From positions 1-64,000 of the forward strand of contig JAFZSO010000012.1 in the NCBI GenBank assembly GCA_017619355.1: a DNA stretch of 64,000 nucleotides. Direction: 5' to 3'. Source of the stretch: Muribaculaceae bacterium. GTDB lineage: Bacteria > Bacteroidota > Bacteroidia > Bacteroidales > Muribaculaceae. This document shows, in pieces, positions 34,221 through 43,408 of the stretch. The notes below the pieces were generated by a model. That model saw only the letters and a program-made list of their open reading frames with translations, ran no database searches and was not told the DNA's origin. The translations under genes and the position numbers were made by a program. The stretch's first letter is position 1. Each line of letters starts with the position of its first letter.

Positions 34221-35138
34221 CTACTTGCCAAAATCCCCTTTAAGCGTTCTTTTTAAACGCCTGAACACTTTTGCCCAAAAACCATTAGTGCGATGATAAT
34301 AACTGGCAAAAATTTTGCGTGCCTCTATATTTTCTTCAATGGGTTGAATCTTGACTACGGGCAATGGTTCCAACCAAAGATTAGACTGGTAGAGGTCTCC
34401 CCCACCACAATTTGTGCCCGTGCCGTCAAAGCCATTATTGTTGACAAGCGAACGGCCCACATTGAGCGAGAGCATATCTTTCAGGAATAGAGTGGCATTC
34501 CACCTGATAGCCCAAGAATTATTCTGGCCGGCAATCTGGCGCCGAAGCATGCGGGTGAAGGGATAGTTGCCATTGAAGTCGAATGTGCGCGTGAGACCTC
34601 TATCTTCCAACTGTTTCAGCAGTTGAACTCCATCAGGATTAAACAGTTTCCATGCCCGCTGCCATGTTGCCCACCCCCAGCTGCCAGTCCATTTGATAAG
34701 AAATGTGGGCGGCAATGAGGCATCTTGTGTGAAGTCGCATGCCTGGATGTGTCCCACACGAGGCTCGTTGGCATAGACTCGAAGCGCATCGTTCATAAAC
34801 TTAAGAAAGAATGGGGCTACCACCAGATCATCTTCAAGTACAATCACCTTGCCATAGCGGTTCACCACATCGGTCACACCAGCTATCACCGAATTGGCCA
34901 ATCCCCTATTTTTATCGCTCTCTATAATCTCAACCTGGGCAAAACCCTGAATGGAATGCACATAGTCGCGAACTGATGCCACAGCTTGCGCATCGTCATC
35001 ATTTTTGGGACCATCGCAGTATATGTGAAGATGGCTTGAAGCGGCCTCTTCATTCTTGAGTAGCGACTCTATGAGATTGCGTGTGTGTCTCGCCCTGTTA
35101 TATGTAAACAGCACGATGGGAGCCAAATCAGTTGTCAT
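34221..35138 (-). CDS. Glycosyltransferase (GT-A, family 2-like)
   Basis: The 305-residue protein carries the GT-A start PIVLFTYNRARHTRNLIESL, a HIYCDGPKND segment, and the metal-binding acidic motif VIVLEDDLVVAP (around residue 100), followed by GSWGWATWQRAW, typical for the acceptor site of one glycosyltransferase subgroup. No membrane segment, so it acts at the inner face of the membrane. It overlaps the flippase gene by four bases (ATGA), a coupled pair. Donor and acceptor are unknown; the product is probably a surface polysaccharide or LPS sugar. Confidence 0.82.
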   Translation of the reverse strand: MTTDLAPIVLFTYNRARHTRNLIESLLKNEEAASSHLHIYCDGPKNDDDAQAVASVRDYVHSIQGFAQVEIIESDKNRGLANSVIAGVTDVVNRYGKVIVLEDDLVVAPFFLKFMNDALRVYANEPRVGHIQACDFTQDASLPPTFLIKWTGSWGWATWQRAWKLFNPDGVQLLKQLEDRGLTRTFDFNGNYPFTRMLRRQIAGQNNSWAIRWNATLFLKDMLSLNVGRSLVNNNGFDGTGTNCGGGDLYQSNLWLEPLPVVKIQPIEENIEARKIFASYYHRTNGFWAKVFRRLKRTLKGDFGK

Positions 35139-36601
35139 AGTGATTTCTTGCGTTTCTTGAAAACATAATTGATTGCCTCGTTAAGAATCTGGGCATTGAG
35201 CAGTTTCATGACACCCAGATAGATGCCGGCCGACAAGAGCAACCGTACGACGAGCAGCACATAGATGTTGGTAATTGATAGGGTTATGAAATGAGTGGCT
35301 ATAACTGAACCTAATGCTACAAGGGCAAACGGAACCACATCGAGCAAAGCATTCCATAACGAGAGCCCTATATAACGATGCACGAAATAATGCCACACAA
35401 GCAGCCAAAGCACATTCACGATGACAAAGGCAATAATCATGACGGTAATGCCATATTGTGCAGTTGCAATAAGCACTGCCAGTTGCACCAACCCCAGTAA
35501 AATGGTTCCGTACATATACACTCCTGATTTGCCCTTACTGAGAATCATATTGGTATAAAGTGTGCCTATCGGGAAAAATGCTCCCCACACGCATAGCATC
35601 TGCATGATGAGAGCACTGGTAATCCACTTCTCGGTAATGGCTATGGTAATGAACTCTTTAGCGACCAACGCCAAGATGAGCATCGCAGGGAAACTCACAA
35701 AAGCGGTAAAGCGCAACATTTTGCGAAACACGCGGCACTGTCGTTCCTTGTCATCTTCCACTTCCTTGAGCACTGGTTGCGCCACACCTTGTATCATGTT
35801 GCCTATGAGAGAATAGCCCATCTGGTTCCACTTGGCAGCCTGAGTGTAGTTGCCCACATCGCGTGAAGTGTAGAGTCGACCCAGCAATACGGTGAAGATG
35901 TTGTTATTGACATGAATAAAGATGTTCGTAATCAACACTTTTGAACTGAAACCAATCATTCTTTTCAATGGTTCGAAATTGAAATGGAACGAGGGTCGCC
36001 AGGGCGAGAAACACCACATGCAAATGGCATAGACGAGAACGTATGATACCGTCTGTGTGGCAATGCCCCAATAAGCAAATCCGTTGAATGCAAGAATCAC
36101 ACCCACGATTCCCGAGACTGTGAGGCCTATCACTTGAGAAAGCGTCTTTTGCTTCACCATGAGCTGCTTCATCATATAGCCGTTGTGGGCTGTGACAGTA
36201 CTCGAAATCACAAAACTCAAGAAAAGGAAACGAGAGAGCGGCACCAACCGAGGTTCTCCATAGAAATCGGCTATGAGCGGTGCTGTAAAAAACAGAATCA
36301 GATAACAGGAGATTCCCAAGAAAATGGAAAACCAGAAAGCTGCATTGTAGTCATCATGACGAATGGTCTTCTGATTGACAAGCGCATTTGTGAAACCACA
36401 TTCCTGAATGGAGCTACCAAGCACACTGAAGATGGTAAGGTAACCCACCATACCGTAGTCGTGCGGTGTGAGCAGTCGTGCCAGAAAAATGCCAAAGACA
36501 AGATTGAGCAACTGAATCAATCCGTTGCCCACTCCACCCCAAAGCAGCCCTTTAGCGGTTTTCGCTTTCAAGTCGGGCTCTATGTGCAAGTCTTCAGCCA
36601 C
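35135..36601 (-). CDS. Polysaccharide flippase, Wzx/MOP family
   Basis: The 488-residue protein has 12-14 predicted membrane helices, starts with a MOP-family N-terminus (KTAKGLLWGGVGNGLIQLL and LARLLTPHDYGMVG) and carries the central ALVNQKTIRHDDYNAAFW segment of the WzxC branch. It would move lipid-linked oligosaccharide units across the inner membrane for surface glycan assembly. Followed by a glycosyltransferase (four-base overlap) and preceded by galE after 42 bases. No Wzy polymerase or ligase is seen in the window, so the cluster is short or incomplete. Confidence 0.85.
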   Translation of the reverse strand: MAEDLHIEPDLKAKTAKGLLWGGVGNGLIQLLNLVFGIFLARLLTPHDYGMVGYLTIFSVLGSSIQECGFTNALVNQKTIRHDDYNAAFWFSIFLGISCYLILFFTAPLIADFYGEPRLVPLSRFLFLSFVISSTVTAHNGYMMKQLMVKQKTLSQVIGLTVSGIVGVILAFNGFAYWGIATQTVSYVLVYAICMWCFSPWRPSFHFNFEPLKRMIGFSSKVLITNIFIHVNNNIFTVLLGRLYTSRDVGNYTQAAKWNQMGYSLIGNMIQGVAQPVLKEVEDDKERQCRVFRKMLRFTAFVSFPAMLILALVAKEFITIAITEKWITSALIMQMLCVWGAFFPIGTLYTNMILSKGKSGVYMYGTILLGLVQLAVLIATAQYGITVMIIAFVIVNVLWLLVWHYFVHRYIGLSLWNALLDVVPFALVALGSVIATHFITLSITNIYVLLVVRLLLSAGIYLGVMKLLNAQILNEAINYVFKKRKKSL

Positions 36602-36643
36602 ACTTCATGAAATATTATAGCAATTCCCTCTTTAACATGAAAA

Positions 36644-37678
36644 TCACATAATGCCTTTTTCGCGCAGATGCTGTTGCCACTTCCATGCACTTCGCATGGT
36701 GTCCTCAACAGTGGCTTCGGCCTTCCAGCCCAGCACCTCGTTGGCACGCGTGGGGTCGGCCCATATTTGCTCTATGTCACCTTCACGCCTGCCCACAATC
36801 TTGTAAGGTACAGGAACACCGGTAGCCTTTTCAAAGGCATTGATGAGCTGCATCACCGAGAGCCCATTACCAGTGCCTATATTGAAGATTTCCAGCGATT
36901 CATCTGATTTATCATCAAGCATTCGTTCAAGCGCCTTGACATGAGCCTTGGCCAAGTCTACCACATTAATGAAATCGCGTATACAATACCCATCAGGAGT
37001 GTTGTAGTCGTTACCAAACACATTCAGCATGGGCCTCACACCTATAGCAGTCTGGGTCAAGTATGGCACAAGATTCTGAGGCACGCCATTGGGCAATTCT
37101 CCAATCTCGGCGCTGGGATGAGCCCCGATAGGATTGAAGTAGCGCAACAGAATTGCCTTGATGGGTGCGCCCGACTTGATGAAGTCGGTAATGATGTCCT
37201 CGCAAATCTGCTTGGTAGCTCCGTAAGGCGATGTAGCCTTTTTGGTGGGCGCACTCTCGGTAATGGGATTCTCATCGGGTTCACCATATACGGTACAGGA
37301 CGAAGAGAACACAAATCCCTTCACCCCATATACGGGCATGAGATCAAGCAGATTGAGCAGAATGTTAAGATTATTGCGATAGTACAGAATGGGCTTCTGC
37401 ACCGACTCATTTACGGCCTTGCTTGCTGCGAAATTAATGATGCCGTTAATTCCGGGATTCTCAGTAAAAAGTTTGTGCAGGGTGTTGATATCAGTACAAT
37501 CACCTTCCACAAACACGGGCCTGATGCCTGTAATCTTCTCAATGCCATCGAGCACCTCAATGTTGCTGTTCGACAGGTTGTCGATAATCACCACATCAAA
37601 ACCCGCATTCTGCAATTCAACCGTAGTGTGCGAACCTATGAAGCCAGTTCCGCCGGTCACTAATATTTTCTTTTTCAT
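36644..37678 (-). CDS. galE: UDP-glucose 4-epimerase
   Basis: GalE interconverts UDP-glucose and UDP-galactose (and possibly the N-acetyl forms). The 344-residue length is standard. Evidence is the NAD-binding GGTGFIGSHT at the N-terminus, the catalytic Ser-Tyr-Lys (SSSCTVYGEP, YGATK), and the family motif GVRPMLNVFGNDYNTPDG. It lies seven bases downstream of wecB in a polysaccharide cluster, so its main job here may be glycan precursor supply; it could also complete galactose use with galK elsewhere in the window. Confidence 0.95.
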   Translation of the reverse strand: MKKKILVTGGTGFIGSHTTVELQNAGFDVVIIDNLSNSNIEVLDGIEKITGIRPVFVEGDCTDINTLHKLFTENPGINGIINFAASKAVNESVQKPILYYRNNLNILLNLLDLMPVYGVKGFVFSSSCTVYGEPDENPITESAPTKKATSPYGATKQICEDIITDFIKSGAPIKAILLRYFNPIGAHPSAEIGELPNGVPQNLVPYLTQTAIGVRPMLNVFGNDYNTPDGYCIRDFINVVDLAKAHVKALERMLDDKSDESLEIFNIGTGNGLSVMQLINAFEKATGVPVPYKIVGRREGDIEQIWADPTRANEVLGWKAEATVEDTMRSAWKWQQHLREKGIM

Positions 37679-37685
37679 ATTGAAA

Positions 37686-38843
37686 TCAATTTATCAGTTT
37701 ATTAACTATTCGACCACAAGCCAATCCATCGCCATAGGGGTTGTTGGCACGGCTCATGCGCTGATAGTCGGCTTCATTGTCGAGCAGGTTCGACACATTG
37801 TTCACAATCTTGTCGTAGTCGGTTCCCACAAGCAGCACGGTACCCGCCTCGAGGGCTTCGGGGCGCTCAGTTGTGTCACGCATCACCAGCACGGGTTTGC
37901 CTATGCCGGGGGCTTCTTCCTGTATGCCTCCGCTGTCGGTCAGCACAATGTGCGATTTCTCCATGAGGAACACGAAACTCAAATACTCGAGGGGTTCAAT
38001 GAAGAACATATTGCCCAAATCACTTAAATCGTCGCCAAAAATCTGATGGATAGGACGACGCACATTAGGATTAAGGTGCATGGGATAAACAAAGTCCACA
38101 TCGGGATATTTCTCCTTCAGCGTCTTGATGGCATTGCAAATGTTCAAGAATCCCTCGCCAAAGTTTTCGCGGCGATGACCCGTTATCAACACCAGTCGAC
38201 GGGATCCATCGTTCAGGCGATTTATGTCATAACCGTCGGCCTTCAGCTTGTTTTGCAATTCAACACCCAGTTCCTGATTGTTCTTGATTTTTTTGATAAC
38301 CATGTGCAGAGCATCGATCACGGTATTGCCCGTCACGGTAATGTTAGCATCGGGAGTGCCTTCATCCAGCAAGTTCTGCCTGCTGAGGGGGGTCGGGGCA
38401 AAATGGAAAGTGGTGATGCGGCCCGTTATCTGGCGATTCATCTCTTCGGGCCAGGGGCTATAGATATTGTGAGTGCGCAAACCTGCCTCAACATGTCCAA
38501 CGGGAATCTGCTGATAGAAGGCAGCCAGTGCCGTTGCAGTGCTTGTGGTGGTGTCGCCATGCACCAGCACCACGTCGGGATGCACCTGCTGCAGAATGTC
38601 ACGCATGCCCAACAGTACTCGGGTTGTCACATCATAGAGGTCTTGGCCGGCCTTCATGATGTTCAGGTCATAGTCAGGCGTGATATCAAATATCTGAAGC
38701 ACTTGGTCGAGCATTTCACGGTGCTGGCCAGTGACACACACTATGGTTTCAACTTCGTTGGGGTGTTTCTGGAACTCCTTCACCAGCGGAGCCATCTTAA
38801 TGGCCTCAGGGCGGGTTCCGAACACTAACATTATTCTTTTCAT
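37686..38843 (-). CDS. wecB: UDP-N-acetylglucosamine 2-epimerase (non-hydrolysing)
   Basis: WecB converts UDP-GlcNAc to UDP-ManNAc, a precursor for surface polysaccharides. The 385-residue protein has the family's start LVFGTRPEAIKMAPLV and the signatures VHGDTTT, HVEAGLRTHN, ITGHRREN and LTDSGGIQEEAP. It is the first gene of the wecB-galE-flippase-glycosyltransferase set on the minus strand. A -7 box (TATATTTG, 38880-38873) lies 29 bases upstream. Confidence 0.95.
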   Translation of the reverse strand: MKRIMLVFGTRPEAIKMAPLVKEFQKHPNEVETIVCVTGQHREMLDQVLQIFDITPDYDLNIMKAGQDLYDVTTRVLLGMRDILQQVHPDVVLVHGDTTTSTATALAAFYQQIPVGHVEAGLRTHNIYSPWPEEMNRQITGRITTFHFAPTPLSRQNLLDEGTPDANITVTGNTVIDALHMVIKKIKNNQELGVELQNKLKADGYDINRLNDGSRRLVLITGHRRENFGEGFLNICNAIKTLKEKYPDVDFVYPMHLNPNVRRPIHQIFGDDLSDLGNMFFIEPLEYLSFVFLMEKSHIVLTDSGGIQEEAPGIGKPVLVMRDTTERPEALEAGTVLLVGTDYDKIVNNVSNLLDNEADYQRMSRANNPYGDGLACGRIVNKLIN

Positions 38844-38872
38844 AATGAATTATGTAATTATTATTAATAATG

Positions 38873-38880
38873 CAAATATA
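38873..38880 (-). promoter_or_regulatory. -7 box upstream of wecB
   Basis: TATATTTG on the minus strand. No TTG at the usual spacing, so it is a weak or partial promoter call. Confidence 0.4.
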
Positions 38881-38900
38881 CTAAAAAAAGCCGAAAATGC

Positions 38901-39287
38901 CTATTTTGATTCAAGAAAAGCAAAGAATACTGCCGCTATCAGTAACCCAAAGGCTACAAAATGATTCCAGTGCAAAGCCTCCCCCTTGAAGAACACGATT
39001 ACAAAAATCGTGAACACCGAGAGCGATATCACTTCCTGAACCACCTTGAGCTGCATGAGCGAGAAGGTCCCGCCATTCTCTATGTAGCCAATGCGGTTGG
39101 CAGGTATCATAAACAGGTATTCAAAAAACGCTATGCCCCACGAAAACAGAATGACAACGATGAGCGGCCAATGGGTTGAGACACCCATGTTCTGCAGTTT
39201 CAGATGACCATACCAAGCGAAGGTCATCAACACATTTGAGATGATCAGTAACCCTATGGTTACGACACCCGATGATAAAAGACTCAT
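38901..39287 (-). CDS. DMT-family membrane protein (DUF486)
   Basis: The 128-residue protein has four predicted transmembrane helices and fits the DUF486 group of small drug/metabolite-transporter-like proteins: TFAWYGHLK, IAFFEYLFMIPANRIGY and the long last helix VAFGLLIAAVFFAF. Substrate unknown. Its start lies four bases after the stop of the C45 peptidase, so they form an operon on the minus strand. It ends just before the wecB promoter region. Confidence 0.8.
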   Translation of the reverse strand: MSLLSSGVVTIGLLIISNVLMTFAWYGHLKLQNMGVSTHWPLIVVILFSWGIAFFEYLFMIPANRIGYIENGGTFSLMQLKVVQEVISLSVFTIFVIVFFKGEALHWNHFVAFGLLIAAVFFAFLESK

Positions 39288-39291
39288 TATT

Positions 39292-40422
39292 TTAATGTGT
39301 TTTTTGTTTTAACGCTTCGCGGCGACGAGCCAGTTCCTCATATCCCTTTCGATAGGTTTCCATATTCTTGGGAATGAGTATCTGACAATAGCCTGTGCCT
39401 TCCACGTTATAGAGTTTAGTCAGGTTGATATAATGTTCGCCGTTGCCGCGACGAATGGAAAAGATCTCTTCTTTGCGCTTTTGCGTTTCATCACATAACG
39501 TCGAGTGACGCTTGGGGCCACTTCCAGTGAGCTCGACAGGCAAGCCTCCCTCGCCCACCCACACGGGCCTGATTTCGCAGCAAGGAGCATAGCCAAGTCC
39601 TATCCACATGGTGGTGAGTGTGGGGTCTTCGCCTGGCAAAACGCCTTCTACCACCATGGTGGCTGTGGAGATGCGACGCGGGATAAAATCCTGATCAACA
39701 ATCCACTTCTCACCACTATAAGTGAAGTCCTTATCAAGTTTGCTGTGGTAGAATGTGCGTGAAAGTTCCTCAGTGAAAACAGCTGGCGTGAAGTCGTGAG
39801 CCGTGATGTGCTTGGCAAGCAAGTGCTGCTCATTCTTTTCACGAATGTAACCATATCCCTCATCAGGGCGACCGCTATAGGAATAGTTTGTGCGGGTTAA
39901 TATGCCGTCGGGCGCATCTTTCAAGTCATATTTCTTATAGGTGTAGTTGCCTGTCTCGAAATAGGCGCCATTGCCCTGGGCATCAATCACACCAAAGTTG
40001 GCTTCTACGCCCAGCGGTTTTTTCAACCTTTTAAGCAGGGCCTCGAAGTCGTCGACGGTGACACATTCCTCGAGCGCTTTTTTCATCACCACACCCTCCT
40101 TGTCCATGTCCTTTTCTTTCACATTATCTTTATTCAAGTTATAGGAGGCCGTGTTCATGATAGCAAAGCCTTTCTCGTTAAAGCCCATCCACGCTGCCGA
40201 GTCCTTATAGTCGCGAGAATCAAACACCGCGATGAACTCATATTTTCCATTCTTGGCCACCTTGCGTTCCACACGATTGTTCTGGTCGCCAGTGTCACGA
40301 TGCTTCCAGAGCAGAGGTCGGCCGTTAGCAGTGAGCCTGCCCGATACGATGGCCGATGTGCATGCCCATGCACCTATGGCCGAAAACAACAGCAATGAAG
40401 CAATAAATATCTTTTTCATCAC
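39292..40422 (-). CDS. C45-family Ntn-hydrolase (acyltransferase/peptidase-like)
   Basis: The 376-residue protein starts with MMKKIFIASLLLFSAIGAWA followed by Cys21-Thr-Ser, so cleavage of the signal peptide at the AWA site would directly expose Cys21, the N-terminal nucleophile of this hydrolase family. Further family features are WKHRDTGD (with Arg and Asp as in the active site), GFNEKGFAIMNT, and RTNYSY. Such enzymes cleave amide bonds in acyl-amino acids, penicillin V or peptides; the substrate is not known. It is followed by the DUF486 gene and has a good promoter upstream. Confidence 0.8.
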   Translation of the reverse strand: MMKKIFIASLLLFSAIGAWACTSAIVSGRLTANGRPLLWKHRDTGDQNNRVERKVAKNGKYEFIAVFDSRDYKDSAAWMGFNEKGFAIMNTASYNLNKDNVKEKDMDKEGVVMKKALEECVTVDDFEALLKRLKKPLGVEANFGVIDAQGNGAYFETGNYTYKKYDLKDAPDGILTRTNYSYSGRPDEGYGYIREKNEQHLLAKHITAHDFTPAVFTEELSRTFYHSKLDKDFTYSGEKWIVDQDFIPRRISTATMVVEGVLPGEDPTLTTMWIGLGYAPCCEIRPVWVGEGGLPVELTGSGPKRHSTLCDETQKRKEEIFSIRRGNGEHYINLTKLYNVEGTGYCQILIPKNMETYRKGYEELARRREALKQKTH

Positions 40423-40445
40423 AAAAATAACTTGGTTTTAGACTT

Positions 40446-40475
40446 CAAAATTACAAAACTGGTCTCTATTATCAA
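40446..40475 (-). promoter_or_regulatory. Promoter of the C45 peptidase operon
   Basis: Minus-strand TTG (40475-40473), 19-base spacer, TAATTTTG (40453-40446), 24 bases before the start at 40422. Confidence 0.65.
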
Positions 40476-40484
40476 AATTTATTG

Positions 40485-40492
40485 TAACTTTG
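40485..40492 (+). promoter_or_regulatory. -7 box upstream of the thioesterase-dprA unit
   Basis: TAACTTTG, an exact -7 box, 19 bases before the ATG at 40511. No TTG is at 19-21 bases upstream. Confidence 0.45.
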
Positions 40493-40510
40493 AAAATTAA
40501 AAATATTGAA

Positions 40511-40915
40511 ATGGACAAATATATCTACGAGTTAGAAATACCTGTGCGTGATTACGAACTTGATTCAGAAGGAGTTGTCAACAATGCCATCTATCTGCAT
40601 TATCTCGAATACACCCGCCATTGCTTTTGCGAGCATGTGGGCTACTCGTTCAAGCAAATGCGTGATGATGGTATCATACCCATGTTGAACCGCATCGAGG
40701 CCGACTACAAGCGTCCCATGCGCAGCGGCGAGACCGTAGTCAGCAAGCTCTGGCTTGAAATGCAGGGAGTGCGTTTTGTGTTCCATCAGGACTTGTTTGA
40801 CAAGGAATCGGGCGAATTATCACTTCAGGCCATAGTTAGCGTGATTGCCATCGAAAATGGAAAGTTGAGCAGAGGCGACAAGTTCAAGGAAGTGTTCAAG
40901 AACCATCTGTCATGA
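40511..40915 (+). CDS. Acyl-CoA thioesterase, 4HBT hotdog fold
   Basis: Start at the ATG at 40511 (MDKYIYELEIPVRDYELD); codons before it lie next to the -7 box. The 134-residue protein has the single hotdog-domain pattern of 4-hydroxybenzoyl-CoA thioesterase-like enzymes: VRDYELDSEGVVNNAIYLHYLEYTRH, where the Asp is the usual catalytic residue, and a central helix around RHCFCEHVG. The substrate is an acyl-CoA or acyl-ACP, chain length unknown. Its stop overlaps the dprA start by four bases. Confidence 0.85.
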   Translation: MDKYIYELEIPVRDYELDSEGVVNNAIYLHYLEYTRHCFCEHVGYSFKQMRDDGIIPMLNRIEADYKRPMRSGETVVSKLWLEMQGVRFVFHQDLFDKESGELSLQAIVSVIAIENGKLSRGDKFKEVFKNHLS

Positions 40916-42030
40916 ATCACGACGAGCTCACATATCGAATTGCGTTTGCCTCCATACGTGGCATGGGCTATGACCTGGGACGCAAGTTGCTGGAAGTGAT
41001 TCCCTGCGAGAGGGATTTCTTCGAAATGACTGAAGGGCAACTCAAGCGACTCACGGGCAGCAACAGTAAAATTCAGGAAAAAGGATACAGACTGGAGTGC
41101 CTTGAAAAGGCCAAGCGCGAAGTTGATTTTGTGATTGAAAAGAATATTCAGGTCACCTATTTTACCGATAGCGACTTTCCTGTGCGTCTCGCTCAGGCAA
41201 GCGATGCCCCGATTTTGCTCTACTCTACTGGCGATTGCGACATGAATGCCGCACACATAGTGAGCATTGTGGGCACTCGGCACATTACAGAATATGGCCG
41301 GAGGTTTTGCGACAAGTTTGTAAGTGAGCTAGCCGACTTATTGCCCGGAACGGTGATAGTGAGCGGATTGGCTTATGGTGTCGACATCTGTGCTCACCGA
41401 GCCTCGATGAAGTATGGCCTGCCGACAATAGGGGTTCAAGCACGTGGACTCAACAAGATTTATCCCTCAAACCACCGCAACGATGCTGCAAGAATCGTGC
41501 ACCAGGGTGGCCGCATCGTGAGCGACTACACCTCGCAAGACGAAATCCACAAGGGCAACTTCGTGGCACGCAACCGCATCATAGCAGCATTGAGTGACTG
41601 CACCATTGTAGTGGAATCGGCCGACAAGGGAGGTGCTCTGATAACCGCCAATATCGCCACAAGTTATAATCGCGATGTCTTTGCCGTGCCCGGACGCATC
41701 AATGATGAGTATTCTAAGGGCTGCAACAGACTCATCAAAAACAATCAGGCTGGACTTATCACCTCAGCCACCGATCTTCTCGATGCCATGGGATGGGAAT
41801 CGACTGTCGAGAAATCTGAGAATCGTGAACTCGAGCTCTTCCCACAACTGAACGAAGAAGAGAGCGTTATCGTCAACCTGCTCAAACAAAAGGGCGATAC
41901 CCATGTGAATATGCTCGCCGAAACTCTGGGTTGGCCTGTCTACAAGATTATGAGCACACTCGTCGAACTCGAGTGCCGCGGACTGATAATGACGCTGCCG
42001 GGGTGTCGCTATAGTCTTGCCATCAAATAA
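40912..42030 (+). CDS. dprA: DNA processing protein DprA
   Basis: DprA binds incoming single-stranded DNA and loads RecA during natural transformation, and is present in many non-transforming bacteria. The 372-residue protein has an N-terminal HhH-like region (IRGMGYDLGRKL), a Rossmann-like core (SIVGTRHITEYGRR, VSGLAYGVDICAHRASM, RNRIIAALSDCTIVVES, KGGALITA), and a C-terminal winged helix (residues of about 300-372). It is coupled to the thioesterase gene by an ATGA overlap and followed 11 bases later by the helicase. Confidence 0.95.
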   Translation: MNHDELTYRIAFASIRGMGYDLGRKLLEVIPCERDFFEMTEGQLKRLTGSNSKIQEKGYRLECLEKAKREVDFVIEKNIQVTYFTDSDFPVRLAQASDAPILLYSTGDCDMNAAHIVSIVGTRHITEYGRRFCDKFVSELADLLPGTVIVSGLAYGVDICAHRASMKYGLPTIGVQARGLNKIYPSNHRNDAARIVHQGGRIVSDYTSQDEIHKGNFVARNRIIAALSDCTIVVESADKGGALITANIATSYNRDVFAVPGRINDEYSKGCNRLIKNNQAGLITSATDLLDAMGWESTVEKSENRELELFPQLNEEESVIVNLLKQKGDTHVNMLAETLGWPVYKIMSTLVELECRGLIMTLPGCRYSLAIK

Positions 42031-42041
42031 TTCAGAAGCCA

Positions 42042-43406
42042 ATGACTATTGACGCCCTATTACAAAGAGCCAATCACGCCCACGGTATCACGGCGTTGAA
42101 TCACATGCAAAAAGAAGCCTTTGAAGCATGGGCACAAGCTAACGATATTATTCTCTATTCTCATACTGGTAGTGGCAAGACTATGGCTTTTGCCACCCCG
42201 CTCATTCTCAACCTATCGACCACTGTTGCCACCAATCCGCAGGCAATAGTCATCACCCCTTCACGAGAACTGGCTCTGCAAGTGAGTGAAATCATGCGTA
42301 CCCTGGCACAGGGGTTCAAAGTGACATGCGTGTTTGGCGGACATCGTATGGAAGAAGAAAAGCTCTCGCTATATCCAACCCCTACCATCCTGGTGGGCAC
42401 TCCAGGACGCATACTCGACCACCTGAAGCGTGGCAACATTGCCCTCGACAGAGTGCGGTTTCTAGTTGTCGATGAATTTGACAAATGCCTTGAACTGGGA
42501 TTTGAAGAGGAGATGAAGCAGGTGCTGGAACCCATGAAACATCTTGAAAAACGAATGTTTACATCGGCCACCAGAATAGAGTCTTGGCCTTCGTTCATCA
42601 AGCTCAAGCAACCTTGCGTGCTCAACTTTCTTGAGGCCGGCAACAAGGACATATCGCAACGCATCAAGGTGAAACTAGTTGAATGTGACGAAACTGAAAA
42701 AACTGATGCACTATGCCGCCTGTTATTATCATTTCCTGCTAGTCAGCACACCGTTGTCTTTGTTAACTACAGAGATACTGTCGACCCCGTTTGTCGCACT
42801 CTCAACACCCGTCACATCTCGGCTGGTGGCTATCATGGCGAAATGCAACAATTTGACCGCGAAAAAGCAGTAGCATTATTCAACAACGGCAGCATCAGGG
42901 TACTGGTGGCTACCGACCTTGCCGCACGCGGACTTGACTTTGAGAATGTGACTCACATCATTCATTATCATCTGCCCACGACTGCCGACGTGTTCACCCA
43001 CCGTAACGGACGCACCGCCCGCGTCCAGAAATGTGGCGAAGTGATTGTCATGAAAAATAACGACGAGAGTCTGCCGCAATTCATTCATGTGGATGAAACT
43101 TTAGCAATTCCTAACAACCCGCATTTGAACAAACTTGAACCAGACATGAGCACCCTCTACTTCAAGGCGGGCAAAAAAGAGAAAATCTCAAAAGCCGACA
43201 TTGTGGGATTCATCGTGAATAATTCTCATCTCTCAGCTTCACAAGTGGGCAACATCGTAGTGAAAGACCACTATACACTGGTGGCCATACCACGAACCGA
43301 CGCACACACAGCATTGAATAGCATGCTATCATGTAAAATCAAAGGAAAAAAGGTGCCTATGAGCATCACAGGCATCCGTCCCGACAAAACCAAAAGAGAT
43401 AGGTAG
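42042..43406 (+). CDS. DEAD-box type RNA helicase with DEFD Walker B
   Basis: The 454-residue protein contains two RecA-like domains: motif I (SHTGSGKT), Ia (TPSRELALQ), Ib (GTPGR), II, III (TSAT), IV-V (VATDLAARGLD) and VI (HRNGRTAR). It ends in an RRM-like domain of the DbpA type (residues of about 380-454, with SKADIVGFIVNN). Odd point: motif II reads VVDEFDKCLELGF, that is Asp-Glu-Phe-Asp instead of DEAD, with both acidic residues kept. It probably remodels RNA, maybe in ribosome assembly like DbpA. The stop is two bases from the convergent thioredoxin gene. Confidence 0.9.
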   Translation: MTIDALLQRANHAHGITALNHMQKEAFEAWAQANDIILYSHTGSGKTMAFATPLILNLSTTVATNPQAIVITPSRELALQVSEIMRTLAQGFKVTCVFGGHRMEEEKLSLYPTPTILVGTPGRILDHLKRGNIALDRVRFLVVDEFDKCLELGFEEEMKQVLEPMKHLEKRMFTSATRIESWPSFIKLKQPCVLNFLEAGNKDISQRIKVKLVECDETEKTDALCRLLLSFPASQHTVVFVNYRDTVDPVCRTLNTRHISAGGYHGEMQQFDREKAVALFNNGSIRVLVATDLAARGLDFENVTHIIHYHLPTTADVFTHRNGRTARVQKCGEVIVMKNNDESLPQFIHVDETLAIPNNPHLNKLEPDMSTLYFKAGKKEKISKADIVGFIVNNSHLSASQVGNIVVKDHYTLVAIPRTDAHTALNSMLSCKIKGKKVPMSITGIRPDKTKRDR

Positions 43407-43408
43407 TA

